A stretch of 64,000 nucleotides of DNA. Source: Psychrobacillus sp044762855 (GTDB lineage: Bacteria; Bacillota; Bacilli; Bacillales_A; Planococcaceae). Both the position numbers and the translations under genes were made by a program. Of the stretch, positions 50,682 to 59,968 are shown piece after piece. Numbering within the stretch: the first letter of the stretch is position 1; each line of letters starts with the position of its first letter. Where the stretch lies: assembly GCF_044762855.1 (NCBI RefSeq), contig NZ_JBIWFB010000003.1, forward strand, positions 351,901-415,900, written 5' to 3'. Under the pieces are notes generated by a model. It did not search any database and was not told the DNA's origin. It was given only the letters and a program-made list of their open reading frames with translations.

Positions 50682-51299
50682 TTATTTAACAAATCCAATC
50701 AAGTATTGCAAAAGAGCAGTTAAACCAAGGCTATATATAGTAATAGACAGTGGTTTTCCTAATAAAATAATGACGATGAATTTTTGTAGTTTCATTTTGG
50801 TTAAACCTGCAATATAACAAAGTAGATCATCTGGAGCTATTGGAAAGAAAATAGCATAAGCGAACATTTTATCAAATGTATTTCCCTTATATATCCAACC
50901 AACATACTTTTCAAAAGACTTTTTCCCAACGATCCGCCTAACAAACGGTCTACCGTATTTTTGAGCAAGTAAGAAAACAATAATAGAGCCTATACAAATA
51001 CCGATATAATTATATAGCAGGCCAACCCAAGGCCCGAAAATTATTATCCCTACAACACAACTTATGGCACCAGGCAATATCGGTATGATAACTTGAATAA
51101 TTTGAATGAAAATAAATATGATCGGTGCCCAAATACCAAAACTTACTATAAAATTCCTAAATGTTTCAGTTGAAGTAAAAAGTCCATGCTTATAGCCATA
51201 AATAATAAATGCGCCAATTATAAGCATTCCGAGTAGGGTAGAATAATTTAATAAATAGTTCACTAATTTATTTGTACCTTTAACTCCTATCTCTTCCAT
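50682..51299 (-). CDS. TVP38/TMEM64 (VTT-domain) membrane protein
   Basis: Polytopic membrane protein of 205 residues with about five helices. The VTT-domain signature appears as ISCVVGIIIFGPWVGLLYN and IFFPIAPDDLLCYIAGLTKM. VTT/DedA proteins are linked to lipid scrambling and membrane homeostasis. First gene of the operon with two lipid glycosyltransferases, so it may move the glycolipid or a lipid precursor across the membrane; that is inference. Start supported by AAGGTGG. Confidence 0.85.
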   Translation of the reverse strand: MEEIGVKGTNKLVNYLLNYSTLLGMLIIGAFIIYGYKHGLFTSTETFRNFIVSFGIWAPIIFIFIQIIQVIIPILPGAISCVVGIIIFGPWVGLLYNYIGICIGSIIVFLLAQKYGRPFVRRIVGKKSFEKYVGWIYKGNTFDKMFAYAIFFPIAPDDLLCYIAGLTKMKLQKFIVIILLGKPLSITIYSLGLTALLQYLIGFVK

Positions 51300-51453
51300 T
51301 GATCCACCTTCAGTAAAAGTGTCTTGCCTTCAGTGTATGCTTTCATGTTTTTTAGAACAATGGCATTTTTGTAAAAGTAATGTTATGTTATTGTGTTGAA
51401 ATGTAAATAGGATACAATGAACGATACAAACATTTTTGAAGGAGTACGAATAC

Positions 51454-52302
51454 ATGCAAACATTACAAAAACTTTCGAATCGTCTGTTCTACCTTCCTCC
51501 ATATCAAAAAACAGATCGTCCGATATTAGCAGCTATTGTAGGAGATGAGCAGACATTATTGATCGATGCGGGGAATTCATCTAATCACGCAAGACAATTC
51601 AAAGAGCAATTGACTTCCAATCATATCAGTGGAGATATTCTGGCTCTTACACATTGGCATTGGGATCATGTATTTGGCTTGCGTGAAATGGACATGCCTT
51701 CAATTGCTAATGTCATAACCAATGATAAAATAACTCAACTACAGGAGTTCTCATGGGAAGATAAAGAGTTAGATAAACGTGTGGAAGCAGGGATAGAAAT
51801 TCCCTTTTGTGCCGATGCGATAAAATTGGAGCTTGGAAGTAATCGAGAGGTTATCATACCAAATCCCTCTATTATTTTTGAAAAGCGAATTACACTGAAT
51901 CTTGGTGGCGTTACCTGCATCATTGAACATGTTGGTGGCGATCATTCATCTGATTCCAATCTTATCTATATATCGGAGGAAAAAGCGCTATTTCTTGGTG
52001 ACTGCCTCTACGCAAATATGTATGCAGAAAAATGGCATTATACCATCGAAAAGATGTGTAAGCTTTTAGAGAAGATTGAAAGCTATGATGCAGATATTTA
52101 TTTCCTCTCTCATCATCCAGCACCTTTGACAAAGGATGAATTTGATCGCTTTGCTTTATTATTGAAGACAAGTGCTTCATTAACAAAGAAACATAATGGG
52201 GAGTTAAATACTGTTGCTGCAGAGATGTCCTCACATTTCGGACGTGAGTTAACGGAAGACGATTTAGAAATAATCAGGTACTTTGTGAATGGGTACGCGT
52301 AA
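51454..52302 (+). CDS. MBL-fold metallohydrolase
   Basis: Metallo-beta-lactamase-fold protein of 282 residues. The zinc ligand motif THWHWDHVFG is at about 66-75. Later ligands are in VGGDHSSDSNLIY, FLGDCLY and LSHHPAP. It is likely a hydrolase of a thioester or lactone-type metabolite, but substrate is unknown. Start at 51454 is set by AAGGAGT eight bases upstream; the TTG at 51436 has no such site. Confidence 0.88.
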   Translation: MQTLQKLSNRLFYLPPYQKTDRPILAAIVGDEQTLLIDAGNSSNHARQFKEQLTSNHISGDILALTHWHWDHVFGLREMDMPSIANVITNDKITQLQEFSWEDKELDKRVEAGIEIPFCADAIKLELGSNREVIIPNPSIIFEKRITLNLGGVTCIIEHVGGDHSSDSNLIYISEEKALFLGDCLYANMYAEKWHYTIEKMCKLLEKIESYDADIYFLSHHPAPLTKDEFDRFALLLKTSASLTKKHNGELNTVAAEMSSHFGRELTEDDLEIIRYFVNGYA

Positions 52303-52418
52303 CGATGCAAAACGGGAGAGTAACTCCTTTTTATTAAATAGAACCATATTGTACAGAATATCTGGGATTGATTTTGAATGTATATGGAGAAAATTATGCC
52401 AGGAAGGGATTTGAATTT

Positions 52419-52949
52419 ATGATTATTCAATGTACAAAAAAGTTGTTAGATCAATTAAAGAAGAATCCAGAAACTGTTGATGAGGAGAAACCACTTACAT
52501 CATGGCATGCCAATTTGATAATCGTTAATCGGAGAAAAGCAGTTGTACTTGTAAACGATAGGAATCGTTACGCAATTGTTTTGTATGGACTTAAAGCTAA
52601 TGATTTTAAAAATATGGACAAGATTATTTTACAAGCTATCCGTCATACCTTTGAACAAGAGGCGATAAACAACGACGTGATTGAGCAGTTCATTGATTCC
52701 GCTAAGAACTTTACTTATTCGAAAACAAAAAACAGGACATTAGTTGCAAGGATGAATAAAGCATGTGAAACCTTATATTTCTTAGATAAATTGATTGATA
52801 ATCATACAATTTATCAAACTGCCGCAAGCCTAAAGCTTAGCAGTTTTTTAGTCGGTGATGGAAAAAAAGAATACATCTATCCAAATCAAGAAATGTATAA
52901 GGATTTGGAAGCCTTGGCAGGTACTCCAATATTCCAAACAAAGGCTTGA
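52419..52949 (+). CDS. DUF6933 domain protein
   Basis: A 176-residue protein opening MIIQCTKKLLDQLKKNPE and continuing with SWHANLIIVNRRKAVVLVND and YAIVLYGLKANDFKNMD. This matches my recollection of the DUF6933 family, which is often found near mobile or phage-like genes. Function unknown. Start at 52419 has AAGGGAT about ten bases upstream; an earlier in-frame start has no support. Confidence 0.75.
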   Translation: MIIQCTKKLLDQLKKNPETVDEEKPLTSWHANLIIVNRRKAVVLVNDRNRYAIVLYGLKANDFKNMDKIILQAIRHTFEQEAINNDVIEQFIDSAKNFTYSKTKNRTLVARMNKACETLYFLDKLIDNHTIYQTAASLKLSSFLVGDGKKEYIYPNQEMYKDLEALAGTPIFQTKA

Positions 52950-53039
52950 GATAAGTAGAAATGTAATAGAATTTTGAAATAAAGTTGAATGGTGAATTAG
53001 ACCGAAAAAAGTAATATTTCGGGTACAAACCATAATTTG

Positions 53040-53070
53040 AAAACAGGTTGGCATAAATGCCAACCTGCCT
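53040..53070 (-). terminator. Terminator of the GntR-dehydrogenase-aminotransferase operon
   Basis: Stem CAGGTTGGCAT / ATGCCAACCTG with T4 on the minus strand, four bases beyond the aminotransferase stop codon. Confidence 0.85.
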
Positions 53071-53073
53071 ATA

Positions 53074-54381
53074 CTATTTTACCGCTTTAATAGATTCATT
53101 GACGATCGTAATCATATCATCCATTTGATTTTTCGTGATTATAAGAGGTGGTGCAAATGCAAGAGTATCTTGCCCGTCGTAAATAACAGAACGGCAAATT
53201 AGCCCCTTTTCAAGCGCTTTTGCAACTACTTTAGGTCCGATTGGTTCAGCAGATTTTGAAGCTTTTTCTAGACTAATTGCTCCAAGTAAGCCGATTCCGC
53301 GAACATTGTCCACATTATCATTTTGTTCTTTTATCCACTCAAAACCTTCAAGCATTTGTTTTCCAACGACATTAACATTATCCAATAATTTTTCATGCTT
53401 AATAATTTCCAAATTTTTGAGTGCAACAGCAGCTGCAGTCGGATGACCACTATACGTATATCCATGCCAGAAGTTTCCTTCAGTATTTTCAATAATATCA
53501 TTATGAAGTCTTTCAGAAAGAATCATACCACCTAATGGCGCGTATCCGCTCGTTATACCTTTAGCCATCGTAATAATGTCTGGGATCACACCGAATCGTT
53601 CAATACCGAAGTTCGTTCCTAGACGACCAAAACCACAAATCACTTCGTCCGCAATAAATAAGATATTATTTTCATCACAAATTTTTCTAACCTCTTGGAA
53701 ATATCCTTCGGGAGGAAGATTTACCCCACCAGATCCTTGAACAGGCTCTGAAATGTATGCAGCAATTGTATCAGCTCCTTCTTTTTCAATCAGTTCTTTC
53801 AATGATACTACTGAACTATCGACATAATGGAAATCGGGAGCGATTGAAGTTGTAAACGTATGGAATTGTTCAATACCCGTTGCACTTGTTGCTCCCATTG
53901 CAACGCCATGATAAGAGAGTTTTCTAGATATAATTTTCTTTTTTTCTGGCTGACCTTTAATTTTCCAATAATGACGAACAGTTTTAAAAGCAGTATCATT
54001 CGATTCTGATCCACCAGAAGTAAAGAATGTCGCATTTAAATCTCCAGGTGTCCATTTTGCAATTTCAGCGGCAAGCCTAATTACTGGTTCATGGCTCCAG
54101 TTATTAAAAGTAGAAGTGAATGCTAGTTTTTCCATTTGTTCTTTTGCGACTTCTGCAAGTTCCTTACGCCCATGTCCAATGTTTACATTCCAAAGGGAGG
54201 AAAGACTGTCCATTAACTTTCTTCCTTCTACATCCTTCAAATAAATCCCGTCACCTTCAGTAAAAATAAATGTCGGACCATTTTCTTGAAGCTGTTTCAT
54301 ATTAGATGTCGGATGAATAAAATGCTTTTTGTCTAACTCCACTAACTCTTCTTTTAAATTTTTTTGGGGTGTTATTGACAT
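53074..54381 (-). CDS. Class III (omega) aminotransferase
   Basis: PLP-dependent aminotransferase of 435 residues, beta-alanine/GABA:pyruvate type. The cofactor Lys is near residue 274 in MAKGITSGYAPLGG; ADEVICGFGRLG holds the pyridine-ring Asp; FFTSGGSESNDTAFK binds phosphate. It converts an amino group on a terminal carbon into an aldehyde, the substrate type of the dehydrogenase encoded just upstream. The amine is unknown; GABA, beta-alanine or a related compound are candidates. Third gene of the GntR operon (95 bases after the dehydrogenase gene). Confidence 0.88.
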   Translation of the reverse strand: MSITPQKNLKEELVELDKKHFIHPTSNMKQLQENGPTFIFTEGDGIYLKDVEGRKLMDSLSSLWNVNIGHGRKELAEVAKEQMEKLAFTSTFNNWSHEPVIRLAAEIAKWTPGDLNATFFTSGGSESNDTAFKTVRHYWKIKGQPEKKKIISRKLSYHGVAMGATSATGIEQFHTFTTSIAPDFHYVDSSVVSLKELIEKEGADTIAAYISEPVQGSGGVNLPPEGYFQEVRKICDENNILFIADEVICGFGRLGTNFGIERFGVIPDIITMAKGITSGYAPLGGMILSERLHNDIIENTEGNFWHGYTYSGHPTAAAVALKNLEIIKHEKLLDNVNVVGKQMLEGFEWIKEQNDNVDNVRGIGLLGAISLEKASKSAEPIGPKVVAKALEKGLICRSVIYDGQDTLAFAPPLIITKNQMDDMITIVNESIKAVK

Positions 54382-54476
54382 ATTTTTTCTCCTCCTAATA
54401 TATTATGGACTACTCTTTTTGTGCCTTTCTTAATAGCAACTCAATGAATCGATCTTCAAACAAATCTATCAATCTA

Positions 54477-55898
54477 TTAGATCCCGATTGATACGTATTG
54501 TATTTCTAGAAAATCATCAATACCTTGGTGTCCGCCTTCACGACCAAGCCCACTTTCTTTCATGCCTCCAAATGGAGCTTGCACTGCAGAAGGTGCCCCG
54601 TCATTCCAACCAATAATTCCATAGTCTAATTTTTCAATAATTTTTGTGCCTTGCGACATATTTTCTGTAAATACATATGCCGCTAAACCATAAGGTGTAT
54701 CATTTGCTAGTTTAATGGCCTCCTCAACACTTTCAAATTTTTGAATCGGAGCCACTGGACCAAATGTTTCTTCACGCATAATTAACATACTTTCATTTGC
54801 ATCTTTAATGATTGTTGGCAAATAATAATTCCCTTTTTCTTCTGGCTGCTTGCCACCCACAACTACTGTAGCCCCATTTTTTTCAGCATCTTCTACATGT
54901 TCAGCGACTTTTTCTACAGCAGTCTGATTAATTAATGGACCGATATTTACACCACTTTCCAAACCATTACCAACTTTTAACTCTTTTACTTGGGCAGCAA
55001 AGGCATCAATGAACTGTTCATAAATTTTAGACTGTACATAAACTCGATTGACACAAACGCAAGTCTGACCACCATTTCTAAATTTTGAAGCCATGACCCC
55101 TTGAACTGCAGTTTTGATATTTGCATCATTAAGAACAATCATTGGGGCATGACCGCCTAGCTCAAGGCTAAGTTTCTTCACGGTGTCAGCACCTTGTCTC
55201 ATTAGAACTTTTCCCACTTCCGTAGAACCAGTAAAGGTAACCTTTTTTACACGTGGATCTGATAAAAAGACACCACCTATTTCACTAGAAGAACCAGAGA
55301 CAATATTAATAACTCCTTTTGGAAAACCTGCTTCTTCCGCCAATTCTACGAGTTTAATTGCCGTTAATGGTGTGTCACTAGCAGGCTTTATAACGACTGT
55401 ACATCCAGCAGCTAGAGCTGGTCCCATTTTTCTCGTTAACATGGCAGCTGGGAAATTCCATGGCGTAATTGCAGCAACAACACCAATAGGTTTTTTCCAA
55501 ACTTGCAGCCGTTTGTTTTTATCATGGCTAGGTATCGTTTCACCGTAAATCCGTTTTGCCTGTTCTGCATACCACTCAATATAATTTGCAGCATAATGAA
55601 CTTCACCTTTTGCTTCAGTAAATGGCTTTCCCATTTCTTTCGTCATTAATTCTGCTAGTTCTTCTTCATGATTAATAATTAAATGAAAGTACTTTTTCAG
55701 TAGAGCTGCTCGCTCATAAGCAGTAGTGTCAGACCATGAATCAAACGCTCGATGTGCCGCGTCTACGGCTGCAAGCGCCTCTTCTTTACCGGCTCTTGGA
55801 ACTTCAGATACTATGTCACCAGTAGCAGGGTTATAGACGGGAAACTTCTCCAAGTTTTCCCCAGTCCATTTTCCATCAATAAACAATAAGTTTTGCAT
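54477..55898 (-). CDS. Succinate-semialdehyde dehydrogenase-like (GabD family)
   Basis: Aldehyde dehydrogenase of 473 residues. The nucleophile is the first Cys (near residue 280) of GGQTCVCVNR, the general base is in LELGGHAP (about 246), and TPWNFPAAM and TFTGSTEVGKVLM bind NAD(P). The Cys-x-Cys pattern and overall match fit the GabD group, oxidising succinate semialdehyde or a similar semialdehyde. Start at 55898 is preferred, with AGAGGTGAT upstream. Second gene of the GntR operon; the aminotransferase gene follows. Confidence 0.88.
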   Translation of the reverse strand: MQNLLFIDGKWTGENLEKFPVYNPATGDIVSEVPRAGKEEALAAVDAAHRAFDSWSDTTAYERAALLKKYFHLIINHEEELAELMTKEMGKPFTEAKGEVHYAANYIEWYAEQAKRIYGETIPSHDKNKRLQVWKKPIGVVAAITPWNFPAAMLTRKMGPALAAGCTVVIKPASDTPLTAIKLVELAEEAGFPKGVINIVSGSSSEIGGVFLSDPRVKKVTFTGSTEVGKVLMRQGADTVKKLSLELGGHAPMIVLNDANIKTAVQGVMASKFRNGGQTCVCVNRVYVQSKIYEQFIDAFAAQVKELKVGNGLESGVNIGPLINQTAVEKVAEHVEDAEKNGATVVVGGKQPEEKGNYYLPTIIKDANESMLIMREETFGPVAPIQKFESVEEAIKLANDTPYGLAAYVFTENMSQGTKIIEKLDYGIIGWNDGAPSAVQAPFGGMKESGLGREGGHQGIDDFLEIQYVSIGI

Positions 55899-55940
55899 AC
55901 AGATCACCTCTAATAAAATTTACTTATTAACAATTAAATT

Positions 55941-56588
55941 TCAGTCATTTGCTAGAAGTTTGCCCTCTACATATTCAATATGGATACGGATCTTTTTATC
56001 AATTAGTTCAGGATCTTTCGTTAACATCGTTTCAAATAGTTCTTTTTGTTCTTCATAGAATGACTGGTGGTTAGAATAATATTTATCAAGATTAACGAGG
56101 AAAGTTCTTATTTGAACTTGAATTGACTCATATATTCTAATAACTCGAGAATTTCCAGATAAATTTACAACGTAACTATGGAACTTCATGTCTAAGTCAA
56201 ATAAATTTCTCCAACTCTCATTTATTGTATTGATGCGCATTTCTTCTAAAATCATCTCTAATTTATTTATTTGCGCATCTTCAAGTTTTGGAATCGCTTT
56301 AGCGAAAGCATAAGCTTCTACTATCGTTCGAAGTTCAATTATTTCTCTCCAATCTCTATTAGAAAAAGGAGAAATATAAGTGCCCTTTCTTGGCTTACTA
56401 ATTACCAATTCTTCATATTCAAGAATTTTTAGAGCATCTCTTATTGTACTTCGACTAACATCGTACTTTTCCGATAAATCATTTTCAATTAACCTTTGGC
56501 CGAATTCTAGTTCTTTATTCCAGATAGCTTTCCTTATTTCATTTGCTACAAGTTCTCCTAATGACTCTTGTTTGATGGAATCATTCAT
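55941..56588 (-). CDS. GntR-family regulator, FCD (FadR) type
   Basis: Repressor-type regulator of 215 residues. The N-terminal winged helix has LIENDLSEKYDVSRSTIRDA and GTYISPFS; the C-terminal FCD domain (about 75-210) has metal-ligand-type residues in DLDMKFHSYVV and later His. The ligand is probably an intermediate of the surrounding pathway. Directly upstream of its start lies one of three copies of the 13-bp site GTCGA-N3-TCGAC, which also occurs before the dehydrogenase/FAH divergent pair and before the TRAP genes. That makes it the likely regulator of the whole island. Confidence 0.88.
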   Translation of the reverse strand: MNDSIKQESLGELVANEIRKAIWNKELEFGQRLIENDLSEKYDVSRSTIRDALKILEYEELVISKPRKGTYISPFSNRDWREIIELRTIVEAYAFAKAIPKLEDAQINKLEMILEEMRINTINESWRNLFDLDMKFHSYVVNLSGNSRVIRIYESIQVQIRTFLVNLDKYYSNHQSFYEEQKELFETMLTKDPELIDKKIRIHIEYVEGKLLAND

Positions 56589-56637
56589 AAAACGAAATCC
56601 CCCTAAATATTCCCCTTATGTTACGTTTAGCTAGTCA

Positions 56638-56650
56638 GTCGATTGTCGAC
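56638..56650. promoter_or_regulatory. GntR operator site 1
   Basis: GTCGA-TTG-TCGAC, within the larger palindrome ATTGTCGACAAT (56642-56653), 50 bases upstream of the GntR start: probable autoregulation. Confidence 0.72.
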
Positions 56651-56688
56651 AATTGGTTGATGGAAAATAAATCTTTTTTAAATACTTA

Positions 56689-57699
56689 TCAACAGTTTTT
56701 TTTACCCACTACTGGTTTACTATTTTCCCAAACTTCTAAACTAATTAAGGAAGGTGGTTTGTCACCATTTAGACCAGCAACAAGGTTTTTAGCCGCTAGT
56801 TCAGACATTTTCAACTCTGTTTCAAAGGTTGAAGATCCAATATGAGGAAGCGTGACAACATTTTTCATGTTTAATAATGGATTGTCATGTTCAACCGGTT
56901 CTATTTTAAAAACATCTAGACCAGCTGCAGCAATATCACCATTCTGTAATGCTTCAATAAGATCCTCTTCAACAATGGTTTGTCCCCTAGATCCGTTAAT
57001 AAAAATGGCCGACCTTTTCATTAGTTGAAATTCCCTTCTACCAATAAAGCCATATGTTTCTTCCGTTAATGGAGTTATTAGTACAACGAAATCAGATTGC
57101 TTTAGTAATTCATCCAAATTACAATAGGTAGCTTTAAACTTTGCTTCCGCTTCCGGCTTTTTTGTCCGGCTATTGTATAAAATTTTCATATTAAATCCAA
57201 GATTTGCACGTTGGGCAATTGCTTGCCCTATTTTCCCCATTCCAATAATACCCAATGTTTTATGATGCACATCTATGCCGTAATGTTCCGATTCTAATGG
57301 ATCATTCCACTGTTTTGATTTAACGAAATGGTCTAACTCTGGGATTCTTCTTGCCGTAGCTAATAATAAACCAAATATAGTATCGGCAACCGTATCTGTT
57401 AATACATCTGGTGTATTAGTTGCTAGAATATTCCTCTTCGCTAACTCTTCCAAATCTAAATTATTATAGCCAACAGAAACATTACTGACGATTTTCAAAT
57501 TTGGGGCATTTTCTAATAAATCCTTATCAACCTCTAGTTCTAGCCCAATAATCCCTTCCGTTTTTTCTAAGTAATCTAGAAAGACTTTGTCAGTTTTAGT
57601 ATTTATGTTTTTAAAAAACTTAACTTCATACTTACTATTTAATTGTTCTAATACAGGTTGCTCCAAGCGATTATAGGCAATAATCGTTTTTTTGATCAC
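56689..57699 (-). CDS. D-2-hydroxyacid dehydrogenase (glyoxylate/hydroxypyruvate reductase-like)
   Basis: NAD(P)-dependent reductase of 336 residues. NAD motif GIIGMGKIGQAIAQR; catalytic Arg in FINGSRGQ, Glu in DVFKIEPVE and His in TLPHIGSST. It most resembles GhrB/glyoxylate reductase (GyaR) members of the D-isomer-specific 2-hydroxyacid dehydrogenases. It is divergently transcribed from the FAH-family gene, with GntR operator site 2 between them. Substrate is likely a 2-keto or 2-hydroxy acid of the same pathway. Confidence 0.88.
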   Translation of the reverse strand: MIKKTIIAYNRLEQPVLEQLNSKYEVKFFKNINTKTDKVFLDYLEKTEGIIGLELEVDKDLLENAPNLKIVSNVSVGYNNLDLEELAKRNILATNTPDVLTDTVADTIFGLLLATARRIPELDHFVKSKQWNDPLESEHYGIDVHHKTLGIIGMGKIGQAIAQRANLGFNMKILYNSRTKKPEAEAKFKATYCNLDELLKQSDFVVLITPLTEETYGFIGRREFQLMKRSAIFINGSRGQTIVEEDLIEALQNGDIAAAGLDVFKIEPVEHDNPLLNMKNVVTLPHIGSSTFETELKMSELAAKNLVAGLNGDKPPSLISLEVWENSKPVVGKKNC

Positions 57700-57727
57700 A
57701 TGATTCCCTCCTTGTTTTTATTATATT

Positions 57728-57740
57728 GTCGATAGTCGAC
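57728..57740. promoter_or_regulatory. GntR operator site 2
   Basis: GTCGA-TAG-TCGAC, extended to a perfect 23-bp palindrome with arms ATATTGTCGA / TCGACAATAT (57723-57745), in the divergent intergenic region. Confidence 0.8.
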
Positions 57741-57915
57741 AATATGACCACTAAAAAAACTTTAGAAAAGTTCTAGCTGAGAATAATTGTGATTACCTTG
57801 AACATAGAGTATTAAAACTCTTAATCTGCTACCTGGTTAATATACCTCAACCTACTGTTACCTTTTTATGGGTTATGTAAAAAAATCAAAAAGATTATGA
57901 AAGGAGTTATTTACG

Positions 57916-58683
57916 ATGATAATTAGATTTGAAAATCAAAATAGTAATATATTGTATGGAGTGTTAAAAGACGGAAAAGTAAAAGTGATTGACGGAGATA
58001 TTTTTACCAATTTTACTGTAACAGAACAAGAATTAGAAATAACAGATTTAAAATTATTACCCCCTACTGAGCCTTCTAAAGTAGTTTGCATTGGCTTAAA
58101 TTATGTTGATCATGCAAAAGAGGTAAATCTTGAACTACCGAAAGAACCACTAATTTTTCTTAAACCAAACACAACCGTAGTTGCTACAGAGGATGTAGTT
58201 ATTTACCCCAAACAAACAAATCATGTTGAATATGAAGCAGAATTAGGAATAGTCATTGGAAAGAAAACTAAAAACATAACGGAAAAAGAATCTAAAGATG
58301 CAATTTTTGGTTATACAATCGCAAATGATGTAACAGCACGAGATTTGCAGTTTTCTGATGGACAGTGGACTAGGGGAAAATCGTTTGATACATTTTGCCC
58401 AATTGGTCCAGGTATTGTAAGAGACATCGATCCCAGTAATTTAGATATTACTCTCCATGTTAATGGGGAATTAAAGCAAAGTTCCAATACTGAAAACTTA
58501 ATTTTCGGAATAGATTATATCGTGAGTTATGTATCCAAAGTAATGACACTTCTCCCGGGTGATGTAATTATTACAGGAACCCCTTTTGGAGTAGGTCCCG
58601 TAAATCCTAAAGATGAAATGGTAGTTCGTATTAAAGGTATTGGCGAATTAAAAAATAAAGTTTTAATGTCGACAATCGACTGA
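57916..58683 (+). CDS. Fumarylacetoacetate hydrolase-family protein
   Basis: Metal-dependent hydrolase/isomerase/decarboxylase of 255 residues. Conserved stretches: VVCIGLNYVDHAKEVN, PLIFLKPNTTVVA, HVEYEAELGIVIGK (metal Glu pair) and ANDVTARDLQFSDGQWTRGK. FAH proteins act on 2-keto or beta-keto acids, including sugar-acid intermediates. Upstream of the TRAP transporter, so it likely processes the imported compound. Its last codons overlap operator site 3. Confidence 0.88.
   Translation: MIIRFENQNSNILYGVLKDGKVKVIDGDIFTNFTVTEQELEITDLKLLPPTEPSKVVCIGLNYVDHAKEVNLELPKEPLIFLKPNTTVVATEDVVIYPKQTNHVEYEAELGIVIGKKTKNITEKESKDAIFGYTIANDVTARDLQFSDGQWTRGKSFDTFCPIGPGIVRDIDPSNLDITLHVNGELKQSSNTENLIFGIDYIVSYVSKVMTLLPGDVIITGTPFGVGPVNPKDEMVVRIKGIGELKNKVLMSTID
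58668..58680. promoter_or_regulatory. GntR operator site 3
   Basis: GTCGA-CAA-TCGAC, overlapping the end of the FAH-family gene and about 110 bases upstream of the TRAP binding-protein gene. Confidence 0.65.
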
Positions 58684-58791
58684 AAGGAGCGAAGATATTA
58701 AAAAACTAAGACTTAAAATTAATCATTTGGAGTAATTGAATGGTGTGTTCTTAAAGAAAGTTCCTATCACATTGATAAAGGGGATATGAAG

Positions 58792-59862
58792 ATGTTGAAA
58801 AAAAATTTATTGTTTTTACTTTTAGCTTTTGTAGCTTTAACACTAGTAGCATGTTCTAAAACAAATTCAACTTCAAGTAGTAGTGGCGTTTCTTCATCGG
58901 AAAGCACAAGTAGTGATAAAAAAATCACAATTATGGCAGCGCATGTTGTCTCTACAGAAACTACTCAACATAAAGCATTTATGGAATTTAAAAGATTAGT
59001 TGAAGAAAGATCCGATGGAAAAATCGAAGTAGATATTTATCCTGATGGTCAGCTAGGTGGAGAAAGAGAAATGATAGAAAGTACACAAGCAGGTAATATT
59101 CAGATGTCATCTCCTTCAGTTGGAGTACTTGCAAACTTCTCTTCCGCACTACAAATATTTGATTTCCCATTTATTTTCAAAGATTCAAAGACAGCACATG
59201 AAGTTGTTGATGGAGAATTTGGACAAGAATTATTAAAAGGATTAGAACAAAGCGGACTTGTCGGACTAAATTATGGTGAACTTGGTTACAGACACTTATC
59301 AAACAACAAAGGAGAAATCGTTACACCGGAAGATATCAATGGGCTGAAAATCCGCACGATGGAAGTCCCTATGCATATCGCATATTGGAAAGAAGTAGGA
59401 GCAAATCCAACACCTTTAGCTTTCACTGAAGTATTTACAGGTTTATCTCAAGGTGTTGTCGATGGAGTTGAAAACGTTCTTGGGCTAATCCATTCAGGAA
59501 AATTCCATGAGGTTAGCAAGTATATTACAACAACTGGCCATATTTACGATCCTGAAATATATATTATGAACAAAGATTTCTTTAATGGACTTTCTAAGGA
59601 AAATCAAGAAATAATAAAATCCTCCATAAATGATACAGTTAAGTATTTAAGAGAATTAAATAGTTCTATTGATGCTGAGCTACGAGCTAAGCTTGAAGAA
59701 GAAGGTGCTATCTTTAGAGACTTAACTGATAAAGAATATAATGCTTGGATTGAAGCTTCCGTTCCATTTTATGCAAAGAATGCAGATAAGGTTGATAAAG
59801 AAAAATTAATCCAATTACTTGAAGCTACTGGAAATGATAAATTCTTAGATGCTATAAAATAA
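58792..59862 (+). CDS. TRAP transporter solute-binding lipoprotein (DctP type)
   Basis: Extracellular binding protein of 356 residues. Lipoprotein signal with lipobox LVAC and a Ser-rich linker, then a DctP fold: FPFIFKDSKTAHEVVDGEFG, LGYRHLSNNKGEIVTPEDIN, IRTMEVPMHIAYWKEVGANP and GLSQGVVDGVENVLG. The conserved Arg in IRTMEVP binds a carboxylate, so the ligand is an organic acid. Start at 58792 is favoured by AAAGGGGAT eight bases upstream; an ATG two codons earlier is close. A hairpin separates it from the permease genes. Confidence 0.92.
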   Translation: MLKKNLLFLLLAFVALTLVACSKTNSTSSSSGVSSSESTSSDKKITIMAAHVVSTETTQHKAFMEFKRLVEERSDGKIEVDIYPDGQLGGEREMIESTQAGNIQMSSPSVGVLANFSSALQIFDFPFIFKDSKTAHEVVDGEFGQELLKGLEQSGLVGLNYGELGYRHLSNNKGEIVTPEDINGLKIRTMEVPMHIAYWKEVGANPTPLAFTEVFTGLSQGVVDGVENVLGLIHSGKFHEVSKYITTTGHIYDPEIYIMNKDFFNGLSKENQEIIKSSINDTVKYLRELNSSIDAELRAKLEEEGAIFRDLTDKEYNAWIEASVPFYAKNADKVDKEKLIQLLEATGNDKFLDAIK

Positions 59863-59880
59863 TAATTATTTCCTAGATTA

Positions 59881-59933
59881 ACACCCAGAAACTTTGCGAT
59901 TATACCATTATTTAATCACGAAATTTTGGGTGT
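59881..59933 (+). terminator. Hairpin between binding-protein and permease genes
   Basis: Long imperfect stem beginning ACACCCA / TGGGTGT, about 22 bp, without a clear T run. Such structures protect the binding-protein mRNA or cause partial termination, giving more binding protein than permease. Confidence 0.65.
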
Positions 59934-59968
59934 AATTTAGTTTAAATATATTCAAGGAGGCGACTTTA

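Noticed and set aside
58682..58733. Ribosome-binding-like AAAGGAGCG followed by an ATT-started 13-codon frame
   Set aside because: ATT starts are very rare; it more likely reflects chance purines after the FAH-family stop codon.
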